DNA from: Cylicocyclus nassatus | Taxonomy: Eukaryota > Nematoda > Chromadorea > Rhabditida > Strongylidae | Assembly: GCA_958299035.1 (NCBI GenBank) | Contig: CATQJL010000305.1 | Coordinates: forward strand, 31,447,733-31,511,732 | Direction: 5' to 3' | DNA: 64,000 nucleotides | Part shown: positions 10,821-21,930 of the stretch, one piece after another | Layout: each line of letters starts with the position of its first letter | Position numbering within the stretch: position 1 is the stretch's first letter | Notes under the pieces: generated by a model | Databases searched by the model: none | Seen by the model: the letters and a program-made list of their open reading frames with translations, nothing else | What the model was told of the DNA's origin: nothing | Position numbers and translations under genes: made by a program

Positions 10821-11761
10821 CATTTATCAGAGATTCTTGTGGGGAGTGATGTAATATCTGTGAAAGTAGAGCTATTAGCTTGAAAGTGATGTGTTCTGAA
10901 CGACTGGCTAATACGCTGACCTTCTTGTATGACTCTTTGGGATCAATTACATTAACGTGATTTAGTGTAAAACTTTAAAGATTCTTGTGAGGAATGATGG
11001 TCAAAAATGCGCAGTAAGACATCGCTTGAGCAAAGAAAGGTTCAGTGGAGCTCGTATTCAAAATGCTTGGTTTAATCTTGTTATATGAAATAGTACCGCA
11101 GCGCTTATTTACGTTTGGAGGACGCACAGTTCTTTTCTCAATTGCAGAAAGAAAGGTGAATTAATGAAGCATGTGTGCTTGCACTTGATTTGAAGTCTGT
11201 GGTTAATAATTCATAGGTAAAGGTGAAACATAACACATTTAAAATTTGGTGAAGCATAGGTCATCGTTTGTTTAAAACGATAGTTGCAATGATAGCTCTG
11301 AACTAATCCAAACTTACTGAATTATCGCAACGATTTGGTTGGAACCAGCTCAAGCGTAGAGTAACTTTCTTGCCAAATTGCTACTGCAACCGGATTGGGA
11401 TTCCTCACAGACATGACTGATATGGTCTCAGACTGATGCCTCAATTGTTAAGTGTGGGTATTAGCTGATCCTTCGCTATAAAAAAAATTTTTTCAAAGCA
11501 ATAGGTTGATCCATTAAATTATTCTAGCGAAAATGAGGCGAAATGGATTAGAATGCAGACAAATACAGAATTTTGCATTTGTTTCAAACGAATTCATTTC
11601 ATGCATTTGACGCTGCAAGCTGTCCAGCAGCGTATTTTTTTGGAGATTTGATTCTTTCTTAATAAACTTGAGTCCATTACTTTCAAGCAAGCTTCTCCTT
11701 TTTTTTCAAAGAAAGAAACGGTTGTTTTGCAATTACCATTCTGATCGATGTTCATTTACAG
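10821..11761. other. no feature seen
   Basis: Two diverged copies of AGATTCTTGTG.GGA.TGATG occur near 10830 and 10980. Otherwise this is AT-rich sequence leading to the TTCATTTACAG acceptor of the next gene. Confidence 0.4.
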
Positions 11762-12136
11762 ATTTGTACATTTCATATACTGTGTGTATAATAGCATCGC
11801 GATCGAGGATTATAAAGAAAGTTATGTTCGGTGCGAGGCATCAGGAAAACACATGAAAAATTTCCGCTCTTCTTATCGGGATGTTGTCGCTCCGCGCATC
11901 CAAAGCCGTCAGCACAATGTAAGTACTGTAATGCTTTGAAATGTTACAAAAGTTCAATGATTATATCAAACGTTCTGCAGCATCGTCGGTTTTTGGCATC
12001 GGCAGTCAAAATACTCATTGGTCTTACGAATGTTTGCCTTATCGTGCGAGACTGGCTGAATTGTGACCGTCTTTGTGAAATGAAACTCTGCATTTATCTA
12101 AATGAAAGGCATGTACACTTACAAAGAAGAAGATAG
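11762..12136 (+). CDS. two-exon hypothetical gene, 3' part (block C)
   Basis: Exon a (11762-11918) follows TTCATTTACAG and ends before a canonical GTAAGTAC donor. A 62-nt intron (11919-11980) ends in GTTCTGCAG, and exon b (11981-12136) runs to TAG. The phases fit: one base plus 52 codons, then 51 codons and a stop, all open. The encoded part starts FVHFIYCVYNSIAIED, becomes basic (SSYRDVVAPRIQSRQHN), then has a hydrophobic helix-like run (LASAVKILIGLTNVCLIV) and a basic end (HLQRRR). A 5' exon must lie upstream because exon a starts in mid-codon. I recognise no family. A related but decayed copy starts at 37.0 kb, which supports a real gene. Confidence 0.45.
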
Positions 12137-12214
12137 TATCCCAAGTTCGCACAGCTGACTGAATATAGTCAATGGGATCTCCCTGACCACTGAATAGCAG
12201 GTTGAACAAGTGAT

Positions 12215-12640
12215 CCACTACACAATAGGAAGCAACTCACTGGTAAGGATATGTTAAAGAAACTAAGGGACGCTCTACTGTTCCGCCGGATGAAACCATT
12301 GCCGCCACAGTTACCAAACCACAATTGTAACTCTAAACGTGAAGACATCTTACCAGGCAATTGTATGGACTTGGAAAAAGCCGTGCTTTCATAATAATTC
12401 TTATTATTCGGATTCTTAGAAACGAAAACACAAAATTTGCTATCGAAGAGCAATTTAACTAGTACGGTCAAACTCACGCTGTATATTTGATTGCTAAACT
12501 CTTCTTGAATTGCTAGTTCCCACAGTCTGCTGGAGTAATTACACTGGAAGGCGTAAGCAATTACTGGCCAGAACTGAAACTGCAATATTTACGGATTTCT
12601 GCAAAGAAAGCATAACATACCAGTGCCCATCGAATCATAT
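12215..12640. repeat. sequence paralogous to 37860-38470
   Basis: Shared runs include GGATATGTTAAAG, CCGCCG.ATGA.ACCATT, a CTGGAGTAATTACA box and ACATACCAG. In both places this lies just downstream of block C, so I take it as 3' flank or further exons of that gene. Neither strand keeps one open frame in both copies: the plus-strand phrase WSNY is common to both, the rest diverges. Bases 12641-13413 hold nothing I can name. Confidence 0.4.
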
Positions 12641-13413
12641 TCAGATTAATCCGCAATTGTACATTTTTATATTCACCAAGCCGAAGTATGAAAATCTACA
12701 TCAATTTGCATCCTCTATCAACCGAGGACAAGTGTACCAAGCCCATGAGCATTAATCTCCGATGTCAGATGTAAACAATAATGGCTTTGTAAAGTATGTT
12801 CAGATGTTACAATACTTTGTGCAGTTTCCATCTGTTCACAGCTTTATTTGAAATTCTAATGTTCTGTCATCAACGTTTTTCGCTGTAAATACCAATTTTG
12901 GCTAAATAGGGATTGTTCCATCAAATTATGAGCGCTGAGTCAACGCGCCTACAATCCGGGAAAGCAACAATTTGCGCGGTATTTACTGGCTGGAATTTCT
13001 TGATATAGCAGCTTTCGCGAAAGTGGTTTTCAAGGGAGCTCTGTGACACATCAAGGCCTGCTGATAATTTCATGCAGCTATGACTGCGATTTGCCTTCGA
13101 GGAGCTCTGAGATGTTCGCGTGTACTTCAGGAACACTTTCCTGAACATTGCAAAACATAAGCCTTTACTTCTCTTGTTCCGAACATTTCCAGCAGTCTTG
13201 CACCAATTTAAAGAAAGATGTAGCCTTGACAAATGCATTGCAAACGATGATGGCCCCTGCCTTACATTCAAGTTTGAGCTCAGAGAATGCAATTATTTAA
13301 AATCGCGTTTCCACATGTCGAACTTTGAAGCCGCATAAACTTCCTTACAAAGCGAGTTCTGCAAGTTTGATGGTATCCTCAGAAACTAGAATACCCATCT
13401 ACAGATTTATATA

Positions 13414-14960
13414 CAGGTGTTCCAAAAAAATTTGCCTACTGTTTGATTGGTAAAAACTCTTTTGTCATGAAATTTTCGGGAAGAATTAGGTACATTTTGT
13501 GGAGCTTTAGCTTGGATTTACATCATGGAGCGAATTACCGACCTTCCTTCATTACTGTACTACAATAGGAACTCGCAGCATATATGGCGCCACTGTGATA
13601 TAGGCCGCTCGAAAAAAAAAATTTTGGATCTGAAAATTTGTATAATACGTGATTTTCGTGCATGCTAATTTTACTACTACTATTTTACTAACTTTTTGCA
13701 TGTTCGCAGAGCTATTGAATGGACTAATCAAATTTTTGACACGTTTCAGAAATCCGTCGTTACATTATAGCTGGCATAAATTATGAAAAAGCATTAGGTG
13801 AAGTGCGAGTTTCATATTTAAAATCACCGACCTGATTAACCGAGTGTAAGAGTTGCTTTTTTAGTCCTTTTAAAGGTATTAGGTATGTCCGTTTCGCAAA
13901 TTTTCGCTTTGGACGGCTATAACTTCGTTCAGTCTTCATATTTTTGAATGCGATCAAGACCGTCAGAAACAGCAAACCTTTTTTAATTTAGCGCGTGCCT
14001 GCTCATGCTGATATCGCAGACGGGAAGAAAACCATGCGTCAAAAAACTGAAAGTTTTTCTCCTGAAAAACTCATCTTTAAGAGCTTATAACTCCCTCTTG
14101 TTCGTATGGCTGACAATCAGCTTATTTTGTAGCAGCAGGTCATGAGTATAGAAAGGATTCCAACGAAAGAGTTTTGCGAAAAGAACAGATAAATCAAGAA
14201 AGTTCACTTTTTTGAGCCTACTTGTTGTAGGCTTGTAAGTGCCAAATTGTATAAATTTGAATTCTTCGCGCACTAAATAGCTGAGTTTCTCTTTAAATGT
14301 CGTAGTTAAGGTGTGCTAATCTCAAGCTTACGAAATGGGCGGAGCTTTGGCGATCGCCTTAATTATGAGGAATTTCTGATCTATAGAATGCCAGCACCGA
14401 GTATCTATTTCGAGGCGTCATTTTCTCAGTCCAGATATCTCCACAAATCTACATAAGCGTTCAGAAGGTAAACAGTCTTCATCCAGTACAAATGCTATGT
14501 TTTCAGAAGAATTTCGTTTATTTGCTTTTAAACTGTGGTGAAGAAAGTGAAAGCTATGAGATTCCGATTCTGAATGCGGATGTGCAAAATGCTAGAGAAA
14601 TTCTCACAGATGAGGATAGCAGTCTAATTCCACCACCACATATCAAGAGAGCTTTCCAACGATATGCAAATTCTATATCGAAAAAGAAAGTTTGATGGAA
14701 AAAAGTCGTTTGAAATACAGGCCTAAAAACCGGACATTATTTCCGCAACAACCTAATAAAATATGACCCTCAATGACGCAAGACCCTAGTTTCAAAGTTC
14801 CTACCGTAATCCTACAGTAGTGGAAAAAGGGATAATACGCTTCATACTGTTAATGTAAGTTAAAGCAAGCCCTACGATATGCCTGAAGCTTCTTGAAAAA
14901 CTGAGTGACAAGAGAGTTATTAACAATCAAACAGTAAGCACATTTATTTGAGACACTCTG
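13414..14960. mobile_element. 1.55-kb TA-flanked inverted-repeat element
   Basis: It starts CAGGTGTTCCAAAAAAA and its other end, read inward, is CAGAGTGTCTCAAATAAA. Both ends then carry ACTGTTTGATTG.TAA.AACTC and matching downstream blocks (TCCTACAGTA near 14810). TA lies on both sides (13412-13413 and 14961-14962). The terminal box matches the 36280-36957 element and the single end at 21866. Mariner/Tc1-like insertion is inferred from the TA target and end layout. No transposase motif was found; the interior 13790-14260 is itself a repeat, present inverted at 31330-31760. Confidence 0.65.
14492..14695 (+). CDS. 67-codon open frame inside the 13.4-15.0 kb element
   Basis: ATG-started and open to TGA. 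It includes a TTTTCAG acceptor-like sequence at 14500-14506 and reads NFVYLLLNCGEESESYEIP, then a hydrophilic part with DEDSSLIPPPHIKRAF. Composition is more protein-like than its surroundings, so it may be a captured exon or a remnant of an element gene. I tested a G-protein alpha-subunit idea and do not support it. Confidence 0.2.
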   Translation: MLCFQKNFVYLLLNCGEESESYEIPILNADVQNAREILTDEDSSLIPPPHIKRAFQRYANSISKKKV

Positions 14961-16075
14961 TATAACAACCTCTACTCAGCCCTTTGGCATTCTCCTGAAG
15001 CATGGCACCATCCGAATAATTTAATATCAATCTGTGCTCAATTTACAATTTCAGTATTTAGAGGAATTCGATTGAGTCGAATAGATTGCAGCTTTTAGAA
15101 ATTTTTTTGACGACAACTTTTAGAAATCAATTCTAAATGAAAGTTCTTTTTTGTCTTTGTTAACACCCGACTGTGTCCGTGAGGTGCACATCAATAAAGA
15201 TTATTTACTTGTACACCCACAAGAAAACTCCTTCAGGTGAAAGAAGAAATGTTAATGTTTTTTGAATCGTCATGAACATTTAATTCAAATTGATATCGTG
15301 GAAGGTTTTTTGTTACAAATGAATGTTCCTCTCAAGCTAAAAAATCCGTTCTTCGACAAAAATAAAATTCCGAAGAAATACCAGGTTATCAAGTACTGCC
15401 CATTATGCCCATTGCTTTGAGCAACTCTTTTCCTCCTTTTGCCTGTTAAAATTTTTTGATAGAATTTTAAGGAAAATTTTCGAACTTGCAGGTCTATCTC
15501 GCAGATACAAATGCGCCCAATACCATTAAACTGTCCAAAATTGAAACTTTCAAAGGTAGATTATGCTTTAGCACTAGTTTAACAAAGCAAATAAGCGAAG
15601 CCTGGAAAAATCGATTCGCAATTCCAAGTACAGCCTGGGCACATTCAAAAACATGAAATGTGATGAATTTATTGTTAAATACTAGCCGAAAAACAAAAGC
15701 ACTCGTCAGAAATAAGAAAAAGCTGCATTGTATAACATCCGATTTCCCCTCGCTGCTCAATGTCACATGAGGTTTAGGATGGTCAAATATGCCATTCGAA
15801 GCATAAAGAGATAATTTTATGAATTTTCAAAAGAAAGCTAGTTTTGTACCCTGTAGGTTTGCTTTCTCTACACGTGACTTGAGGGGGGAGGGGGAAACAG
15901 TACAAAAGTTAGATAAGTTGCGAAACTTAAAAATGGCAGAATCCACGGTGCTAGATTCTGGTAATTATCTGTGAGATCGTTAATTGAACTGTCCTAGAAA
16001 CATAATTATTCTAAAGAGAATAAAAAGGTTCAACGAAAGCTAGCAAGATATTATGAAAGTTTCTGCTGTTTAGCC
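14961..16075. other. no feature seen
   Basis: AT-rich sequence with a G-run near 15885-15893. The minus-strand frame at 15494-15766 has no supporting splice signals or motif. Confidence 0.4.
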
Positions 16076-16079
16076 TTAA

Positions 16080-16534
16080 AGGCAGTGTCCGGGCAAGAAC
16101 TCGATTTTGAGATTTTGTGCTTACTTGGGCCTATTCGCTACGCTGAATCCGAAAATGCACATTGAAAAGCGCAAAAACGGCAAAAAACGGCTCTAACGCA
16201 GGAGGGAAATGAGCAGGTGGGTGGGGTCCTCCCCACTGCGAATTCACGTTCCCGGCTTCCGGAGCAGCCTTCTCGCTTCCGGTTTTAGGTCAATCATTCG
16301 CACTTGGCCGGTAGCGATGTTAGAACGGCTAGCGGAATCAAGAAAATCGTTCCGGGAGCTGGGAGCGTGAAATCGCACTGGGGAAAGCCCCGCCCACCTG
16401 TTGATTTCCCTCCTATATCAGGGTCCTTTTTCGCCGTTTTCGCACTTTCCAATGTGGACTTTCGGATTCAGCGTGGCGAATAGGCCCGTATAAGCAAAAA
16501 ATCTCAAAATCGAGTTTTTGCCCGGACACTGCCT
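16080..16534. mobile_element. piggyBac-like MITE, TTAA on both sides
   Basis: The ends are AGGCAGTGTCCGGGCAA and its inverted match TTGCCCGGACACTGCCT. TTAA precedes (16076-16079) and follows (16535-16538). Exact TTAA duplication is the signature of piggyBac-type transposition. The inverted arms run at least 120 bases inward (GGCCTATTCGC, GAATCCGAAA). No open frame for a transposase is present, so it would depend on an enzyme encoded elsewhere. Relatives: 48371-48728, 49055-49471, 52870-53181. Confidence 0.75.
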
Positions 16535-16608
16535 TTAAAAAAAGCGAAAAAACTTACAGGCGATCTAATTTATCTCGAAAAAATGCCTCAAAGTACTTTG
16601 GTTGTAAC

Positions 16609-17898
16609 CAGGTTGCGTGAGGTCAGGCGTGCCCGACAGAGGGGGGGGGTCGTATTGGTAATCAACGAAATCGTTCGAAAAATTGAAAAAATAATACTAC
16701 CGTCGAGTAAGGTGGAGAAGAAAAGCGCTAGACTTGCGGAATATCACCACTCCACCAGAGAAGGAATGACTGTGTGAATAGCATACTGATTGACTCCACT
16801 ATATAATCCCAGCCAAATTTCAATTCCCCATCTCTTACCTTACACATATGGTAAGGTCACCAAAGAAGCTTGCTGTGTAAATTGGGTATCATTTCCGTAA
16901 TTAGCGCGTCAAATTACTTCTGCGAGTTCTGTAAACCATAACATTACCTATTAATTTTTCGAGTGTTCTTAACGTCAAAAAAAACGTGATTTTCAAACAT
17001 GATTACCCTAAAATCCCATAGATAAGAGCGGTTTAATTTACCGGTGAAAAATGAATTAGAATGATTTGAAATTGATTGCAGTCACCCCTCTAACTTGATG
17101 GATGGATAAATAAAAATCGGAGAAGAAGTTTAGAAGAAGCTCCGCCCCTCAACTTTGAACCCCGCCCACTTATCAAACAATTCATATAGAAAAATAGCGA
17201 TTTTAACGGAATTTCGGAATTTCTATATGAATTGTTTATTAAGTGGGCGGGGTTCAAAGTTGAGGGGCGGAGCTTCTTCTAAACTTCTTCTCCGATTTTT
17301 ATTTATCCATCCATCAAGTTAGAGGGATGACTGCATTCAATTTCAATTCATTCCAATTCATTTTTCACCGGTAAATTAAACCGCTCTTATCTATGGGATT
17401 TTAGGGTAATAGACTAAAACTCTCTATCAATCTATGATTGAAATTAATGTTCATATCGCTTTCAAATAGTGGATTAGCAATTGCCCCAAAATCTCAATCA
17501 CTGCGTTTTTCAACTTAAGCACTTTACTTCACAAATCACCACAAAGCCGAAACAAGTCGAAATAAGCTCAAACACCTAAAAAAGAGTCCTTGGGATCCGT
17601 GCTAGTGATTCACATGAAGCTTGGGCGTAAAGGCTTGCAAGAGATGAAGAATAGGGTGCACAACCCCTCAAAAGACTAGGCCGCTCGAGATTCTTTAGCC
17701 TTATGCCTGACCCCTTAACTGTCCTCCAAATCCAGAAACTACGCCAATCCTAGAATGTGCATTAGGCCGTAGCCTCTTCTTGTTACTATAGAAATCTGGA
17801 GCCAAATCCCCCCTCCCCTTCGGGAAATTATGGCTCTTTTGATAGACCCATTCAGATCAAAATCAAAAAACTTATGCCTGACCTCTTGCTCAACTCTG
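16609..17898. mobile_element. hAT-like non-autonomous element with near-perfect 8-bp duplication
   Basis: The left end CAGGTTGCGTGAGGTCAGGC is mirrored at the right by CAGAGTTGAGCAAGAGGTCA when read inward. The flanks are GTTGTAAC (16601-16608) and GTTGTAAT (17899-17906), seven of eight identical. An 8-bp duplication with CAG..TTG ends is the hAT pattern. The interior is related, in reverse orientation, to 47700-48828 and more weakly to 41039-42160. No transposase frame is seen. A TA-inserting foldback (17006-17406) is nested inside and is missing from the 48 kb relative. Confidence 0.7.
17006..17406. mobile_element. 401-bp foldback MITE nested in the hAT-like element
   Basis: The arms, about 195 bases each, are near-perfect reverse complements. 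They begin CCCTAAAATCCCATAGATAA and meet at an AT-rich loop near 17205. TA flanks both sides (17004-17005, 17407-17408). The 48 kb relative of the host element reads straight through this point, which confirms a later insertion. Confidence 0.75.
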
Positions 17899-17906
17899 GT
17901 TGTAAT

Positions 17907-19419
17907 TCAATAAAGCATTAATCTGCATCAATCCGATATAGGCCCAATGTTATCATTGTTGTTTGCCATTTTTTCTTCAAAAAGTTTGTATAAAGCAGCA
18001 AATGAGAAATTGGCTCCAAGAATTTGTCAAAACTTTTACAAAATTTGCTGTTGGTTTGCAAAGCGAAAATACTGGTAATAACTGAATTATTTACAAGTAC
18101 TGACATCTGACATTTTTGGCGAACCAAGGCACAACAAGACAGCGCATGCTTGATAACTGGAACAGGGTTTACAGTTATGAGTAAAGATATATATTAGGTA
18201 ATTCATTGCTAGTGCCACGCATAACAAGTTTTATCACCTTGGAAAATCTTTCAATACGCAGAGCATATCAAAGTACTTTTATTGATGAAACGGGGACCCC
18301 TCAAACCTATTGGAAGGCCTACAACAATTCTTTTCTGTCTAATAGCTCCTTAGCTTTTTGCGAACTTCAGTAAAGTATTTTACACAAAAGTGTGACCAGT
18401 TGAAACTGCAGCACACTTACTACTTCACAGAAAACGCAAAAACTGATAATCCGCATTTTTTTCTGTTTTCGTCATAACTTCCTTCAGATTGCATAAAATA
18501 TGAATCCGAAAAAAGCGTAATGCTCAGTTCGCCAGAGCGAATCTTCTGATATACTATGTACATTAACCTGCTATTTCATTTCAGTCTGCTTGAATTTTTG
18601 TTCACGCAAAACGCACATCGAAGACTTTAGCAAGCACAACTTGCTAGAGCTTCTCCTTGAATTATTATGCGGTAGCGATCAGCTGGAGTATTTTACACAA
18701 AAGTGTGACCAGTTGAAACTGCAGCACACTTACTAGACTCCTTTTCCAGAGAAAAAAATAGGCAGGTGACTTTTGTAGAAATGGCTTGCAATTATTTCAA
18801 CACTAAGTTTTATATTAAATCTTTTGAGTATTCATTCGTAACAATACAGTAAGGAGCTAATTTTCAAAGCAAGTATGTTTTCCGTAATCTGCAGGCCAGA
18901 TAAGATCTATGCGCATTTTTCCAAGAAATTCGGGCTTTTTGATCTTTTCTCGTTTCAGACTCCGAAGCTCCGACTTTCGGCTAAAATATTGATGATCTTG
19001 GATTCGCAGAAAACTTCCGTAGAGGTTCTCGGACCCGCCGATCACGAAATGTGCCCTTTGTGCATGGTGAAGTCGTTTTGGGTTATACTGATGGTGAGAG
19101 AAATGCTGCGATACCAGTTCCTGTCCTGCACCCTTCTCGTATCTATGGGACAATTTACCTGTTCCTTTTTGTAAATTGAGATTTCTAGGGACAGTGCTAT
19201 CGGAGTAGTTTGAGCCAGGTCTTCATCTGTATTGATTTTCAATTATGAGCCTACGAACTGATCTTCTGAGTATCGTCCGAAACTTGAACATCGCGTATTG
19301 CGCAAATATCGTTGTGAATGGTTACAGAACATGATTGCTGTACATATCATGTATTTATAGAAATTGTTAATGCGAAACGGAAAACTTGCTCACTCCTGTC
19401 CCAATTCTTACCCCCTATA
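17907..19419. other. no gene; one 49-bp exact direct repeat
   Basis: The same 49 bases (starting AGTATTTTACACAAAAGTGT) occur at 18374-18422 and 18687-18735, 313 bases apart, with unrelated DNA between. The copies are identical, so the event is recent; the cause is not visible. Overlapping frames on both strands at 18857-19242 have no support. Confidence 0.5.
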
Positions 19420-19670
19420 GCTCAAACTTTACAAATAATTGACATAGTGGAGGCAACTGATATCTCTGACAACTAATATTGTACTCGTAATTGGCACCCT
19501 CACTTACCCGTAATACCAACTCTTAGCCTCGTGGCTCAAAGTTTGCATAAAATTCATAAAATCGATATTGACCGATCACGAGAAGTAGCTTACGATACCC
19601 ATTCCGCTCCGAAGTTATGAGCAAAGTTTGGTCTAGATTGGTCTGAGATGCCTTTCTGTTGGTAACATCC
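19420..19670. repeat. decayed member of the ATCGAT/GCATGCTC family
   Basis: Recognisable blocks are TAGCTCAAACTTTACAAA, AACTAATATTGTACTCGTAA, CACTTACCC, GAGAAGTAGCTTACGATACCC and AAAGTTTGGTC. They follow the order of the arms at 7.2-7.5 kb and 63.7-64 kb, with many substitutions. Confidence 0.5.
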
Positions 19671-19674
19671 GTAA

Positions 19675-20264
19675 GAGTACCTTCATACCGCTCCGGCAGC
19701 CGCCGCTAACAGCCCGTAGCAGCCGCCAGCAGTCCATCAAATTCTTTCTATTTTGAATGCAACCGCCCACGCTTTCCATCTTCTACGGGTTTTTCCTTCA
19801 TGTTGTCGCAATTCGATCTCATGTATTATAAATGCGCCATTGTTGTCATATCTTGTTGTCGTACATTGGTTATCATGTTGGTGCTCAGTTTCCCTCTCGC
19901 AGTCGAACCATATTTCGCCAGAGTTTCTTCGCACTGTGATTTCTTCTGTCTTCGCGGTGCGATTTCTTCTGACTTTGGATGCGTCCAGTTTCTGCGGTGT
20001 TTATTTTTTATGTATGGCTTGGCCGGTGCTTATCTTGAATAATTTTGTAATGTATGAGAATGGAACTGCACATTAACCGCAATAGGAAGAAAGATGAGAG
20101 ATGCGTGGGAAATAGAAAACGTGGGTAGGCACACTCAAAGTAGTACGAATGATGATTTTGCGCATCTATGACGAAAGCGGCCAGCGGTGGTTACGGGCTG
20201 CTAGCGGCTGCTGTGGGCTGCTAGGGATGTTAGCAGCTGTTGCCGGCGCGGTATGAAGACACCC
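19675..20264. mobile_element. PIF/Harbinger-like MITE, TAA duplication
   Basis: The ends are GAGTACCTTCATACCGC and, inverted, GGGTGTCTTCATACCGC. TAA lies on each side (19672-19674, 20265-20267). A 3-bp TAA/TTA duplication and a TTCATAC-type end match the 61124-61362 element. The subterminal parts are rich in CAGCAGCCG-type repeats. Open frames inside (19753-20076 and others) overlap on both strands and have no transposase motif. Confidence 0.6.
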
Positions 20265-20541
20265 TAAGGCCTAAGGCATATCTCACGCGATTCCAGTCGC
20301 TGCGCGATTTGTCACCAGAACAACTGTTCATAATTAGTCGTCGGAGCGCTTTGTTTAGGCAGGACTTGATCAGTTCGTAACAAATTACAAAAGCTACGCA
20401 CCCATGTATTGGAGAATCCGGAGAAATAATTAAATAAATAAATAAATCGAGCACGATAGATCTGAAAACATCTGGCAAACTGCCAGGTCGCGTGAACGTC
20501 GCGATTTGGCCGAATCGCGCGAGGTATGCCTTAGGCCTAAG
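20265..20541. mobile_element. palindromic MITE abutting the previous element
   Basis: The left end TAAGGCCTAAGGCATATCTC is mirrored at the right by GCCTTAGGCCTAA. Both ends continue into CGCGATT and TCGCGCGA motifs, then diverge. Its left edge coincides with the TAA duplication of the neighbouring element, so the two inserted side by side or share a target. Class unassigned. Confidence 0.5.
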
Positions 20542-21865
20542 ACACGCAGACACGACAAACAGGCATTCGGTTAGATTATCAGGTTGGCATAAAATACTTA
20601 TGGCAGCAGTTGGAATTATGGGCCGCGGTTATCTAATCCAGAACATCACAACATGAATGAGCTAAGCTCACGACAATCATTGCAATCTACGAACCGAATT
20701 TAGCGCGAGCCTCTCAATTGTCTCCGCAAGCACGCCCATGGGAGTCGAACATAGACGAGATAATCACGAACAGCGACCTTGTTGGCAAGCATTCGTAATG
20801 GCTTAATGCAAAGGTTATTGCGCCATAACTGTAGGTCAACGAAGGGATGAGAAGCACGATTTATAACTACCACCACTACTGCTAGCACCGCTTATTGGGA
20901 ACCGCCACTACGGAACTGGTCTGGCTCTAAAGAATAAGGTAAGATTTATGCTGAAATTAAAATTGGAATCTTAGTGTTGTTTCCAACTTTGTTCATTTGA
21001 TTATCGATCCTGACTTTGTCAGTATTTTTGCGCTTGTGTGCATCTGCATGGCTCGCTTAAACCTAAATTAGTACGGTGTTTTACTCACTTGTCACTCCAT
21101 TCACTTATGCTGGTAATTAAATTTTGCAACTATTCCCTTCTTTCTTACTTAACACACTTACTCACCGGCATCATGTAAATTACGTTGCGAGCGGCAGTTA
21201 CGGCCAGGCCTGCCTCAACATCGACATGTAATTTCAGTGAGTATATATTAGGCAATTTGAAGGGGTCAAAATTACAGATTATTACAGAGTTGTTTCAAAC
21301 TTTGTCTTCAAGGGTATTCTGTTTGTGGAACTGATATCTCTTTCCCTTTCATGTAAAGTCAGGACTCCTATAATTTTATCACCATAAAGATATAGATTTG
21401 ATAATGTTCAGCAAGTCATTAGCTCACACTGCCGACATTTTGACTCTTGGGCTGAGGAACAGAGGCAGCGTTGATAAATAGAATCGTTCGATCATTCGAA
21501 TTTATCAGTTTAAAATTTTTTCGAAATTCCATTTCTTTTCTAGCGAATTGTCAAAATATCTAGTCACACTATGCCTACATTTTCTGCTCCATCTTACTGA
21601 TTCTTAGTTTGCAGTTACTTCCTTTGTAGAACCGTAAGACCGTTTTACCAGTTTTTTGAATGCAATTTCAATTCCTATTTTCTTAGCAAACATTAGTTTA
21701 TGCGGATTTTTAGCTCAAAAAATTTATTGAGTCGTCCCAAAACTTCTGTTGTTTCATTTTTGAACATTTGGAACTTTGCCACATCTCATCGGATTTCCCT
21801 CTTTGTAATTTTGATGAAAAGAAGAAGTCTTCTACTTTCAAAATTATCTTAAAGAGTATTGATAT
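20542..21865. other. no gene called
   Basis: A minus-strand open frame at 20700-20888 (GTG start) reads LANKVAVRDYLVYVRLP. It vaguely recalls ATP-grasp glycosyltransferase loops, but is too short and unsupported to annotate. The rest is AT-rich and featureless. Confidence 0.35.
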
Positions 21866-21930
21866 AGAGGGTGTCCCAAAAGTGTATACACTGTTTGATC
21901 GTTAATAACTCCTTTGCTTTCATGTCTTTC
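21866..21930. repeat. single terminus of the GTGTCCCAAAA element family
   Basis: GAGGGTGTCCCAAAAGTGTA followed by CACTGTTTGATCGTTAATAA matches the ends at 36280 and 36957. No partner end was found within 2 kb, so this is a truncated copy. Bases 21931-23197 otherwise hold no supported feature. Confidence 0.45.

Noticed and set aside
13260..13285. A third SL1-like leader (TTCAAGTTTGAG)
   Set aside because: The 5' half does not match SL1 and no GT donor follows.
14492..14695. G-protein alpha-subunit fragment
   Set aside because: The LLLNCGEESES stretch lacks the GxxxxGKS nucleotide-binding loop, and no other G motif follows.
20700..20888. Resemblance to a TupA-type ATP-grasp glycosyltransferase loop
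   Set aside because: Only the phrase ANKVAVRDYL is similar; the frame is 62 codons, starts at GTG and lacks every other motif of that family.
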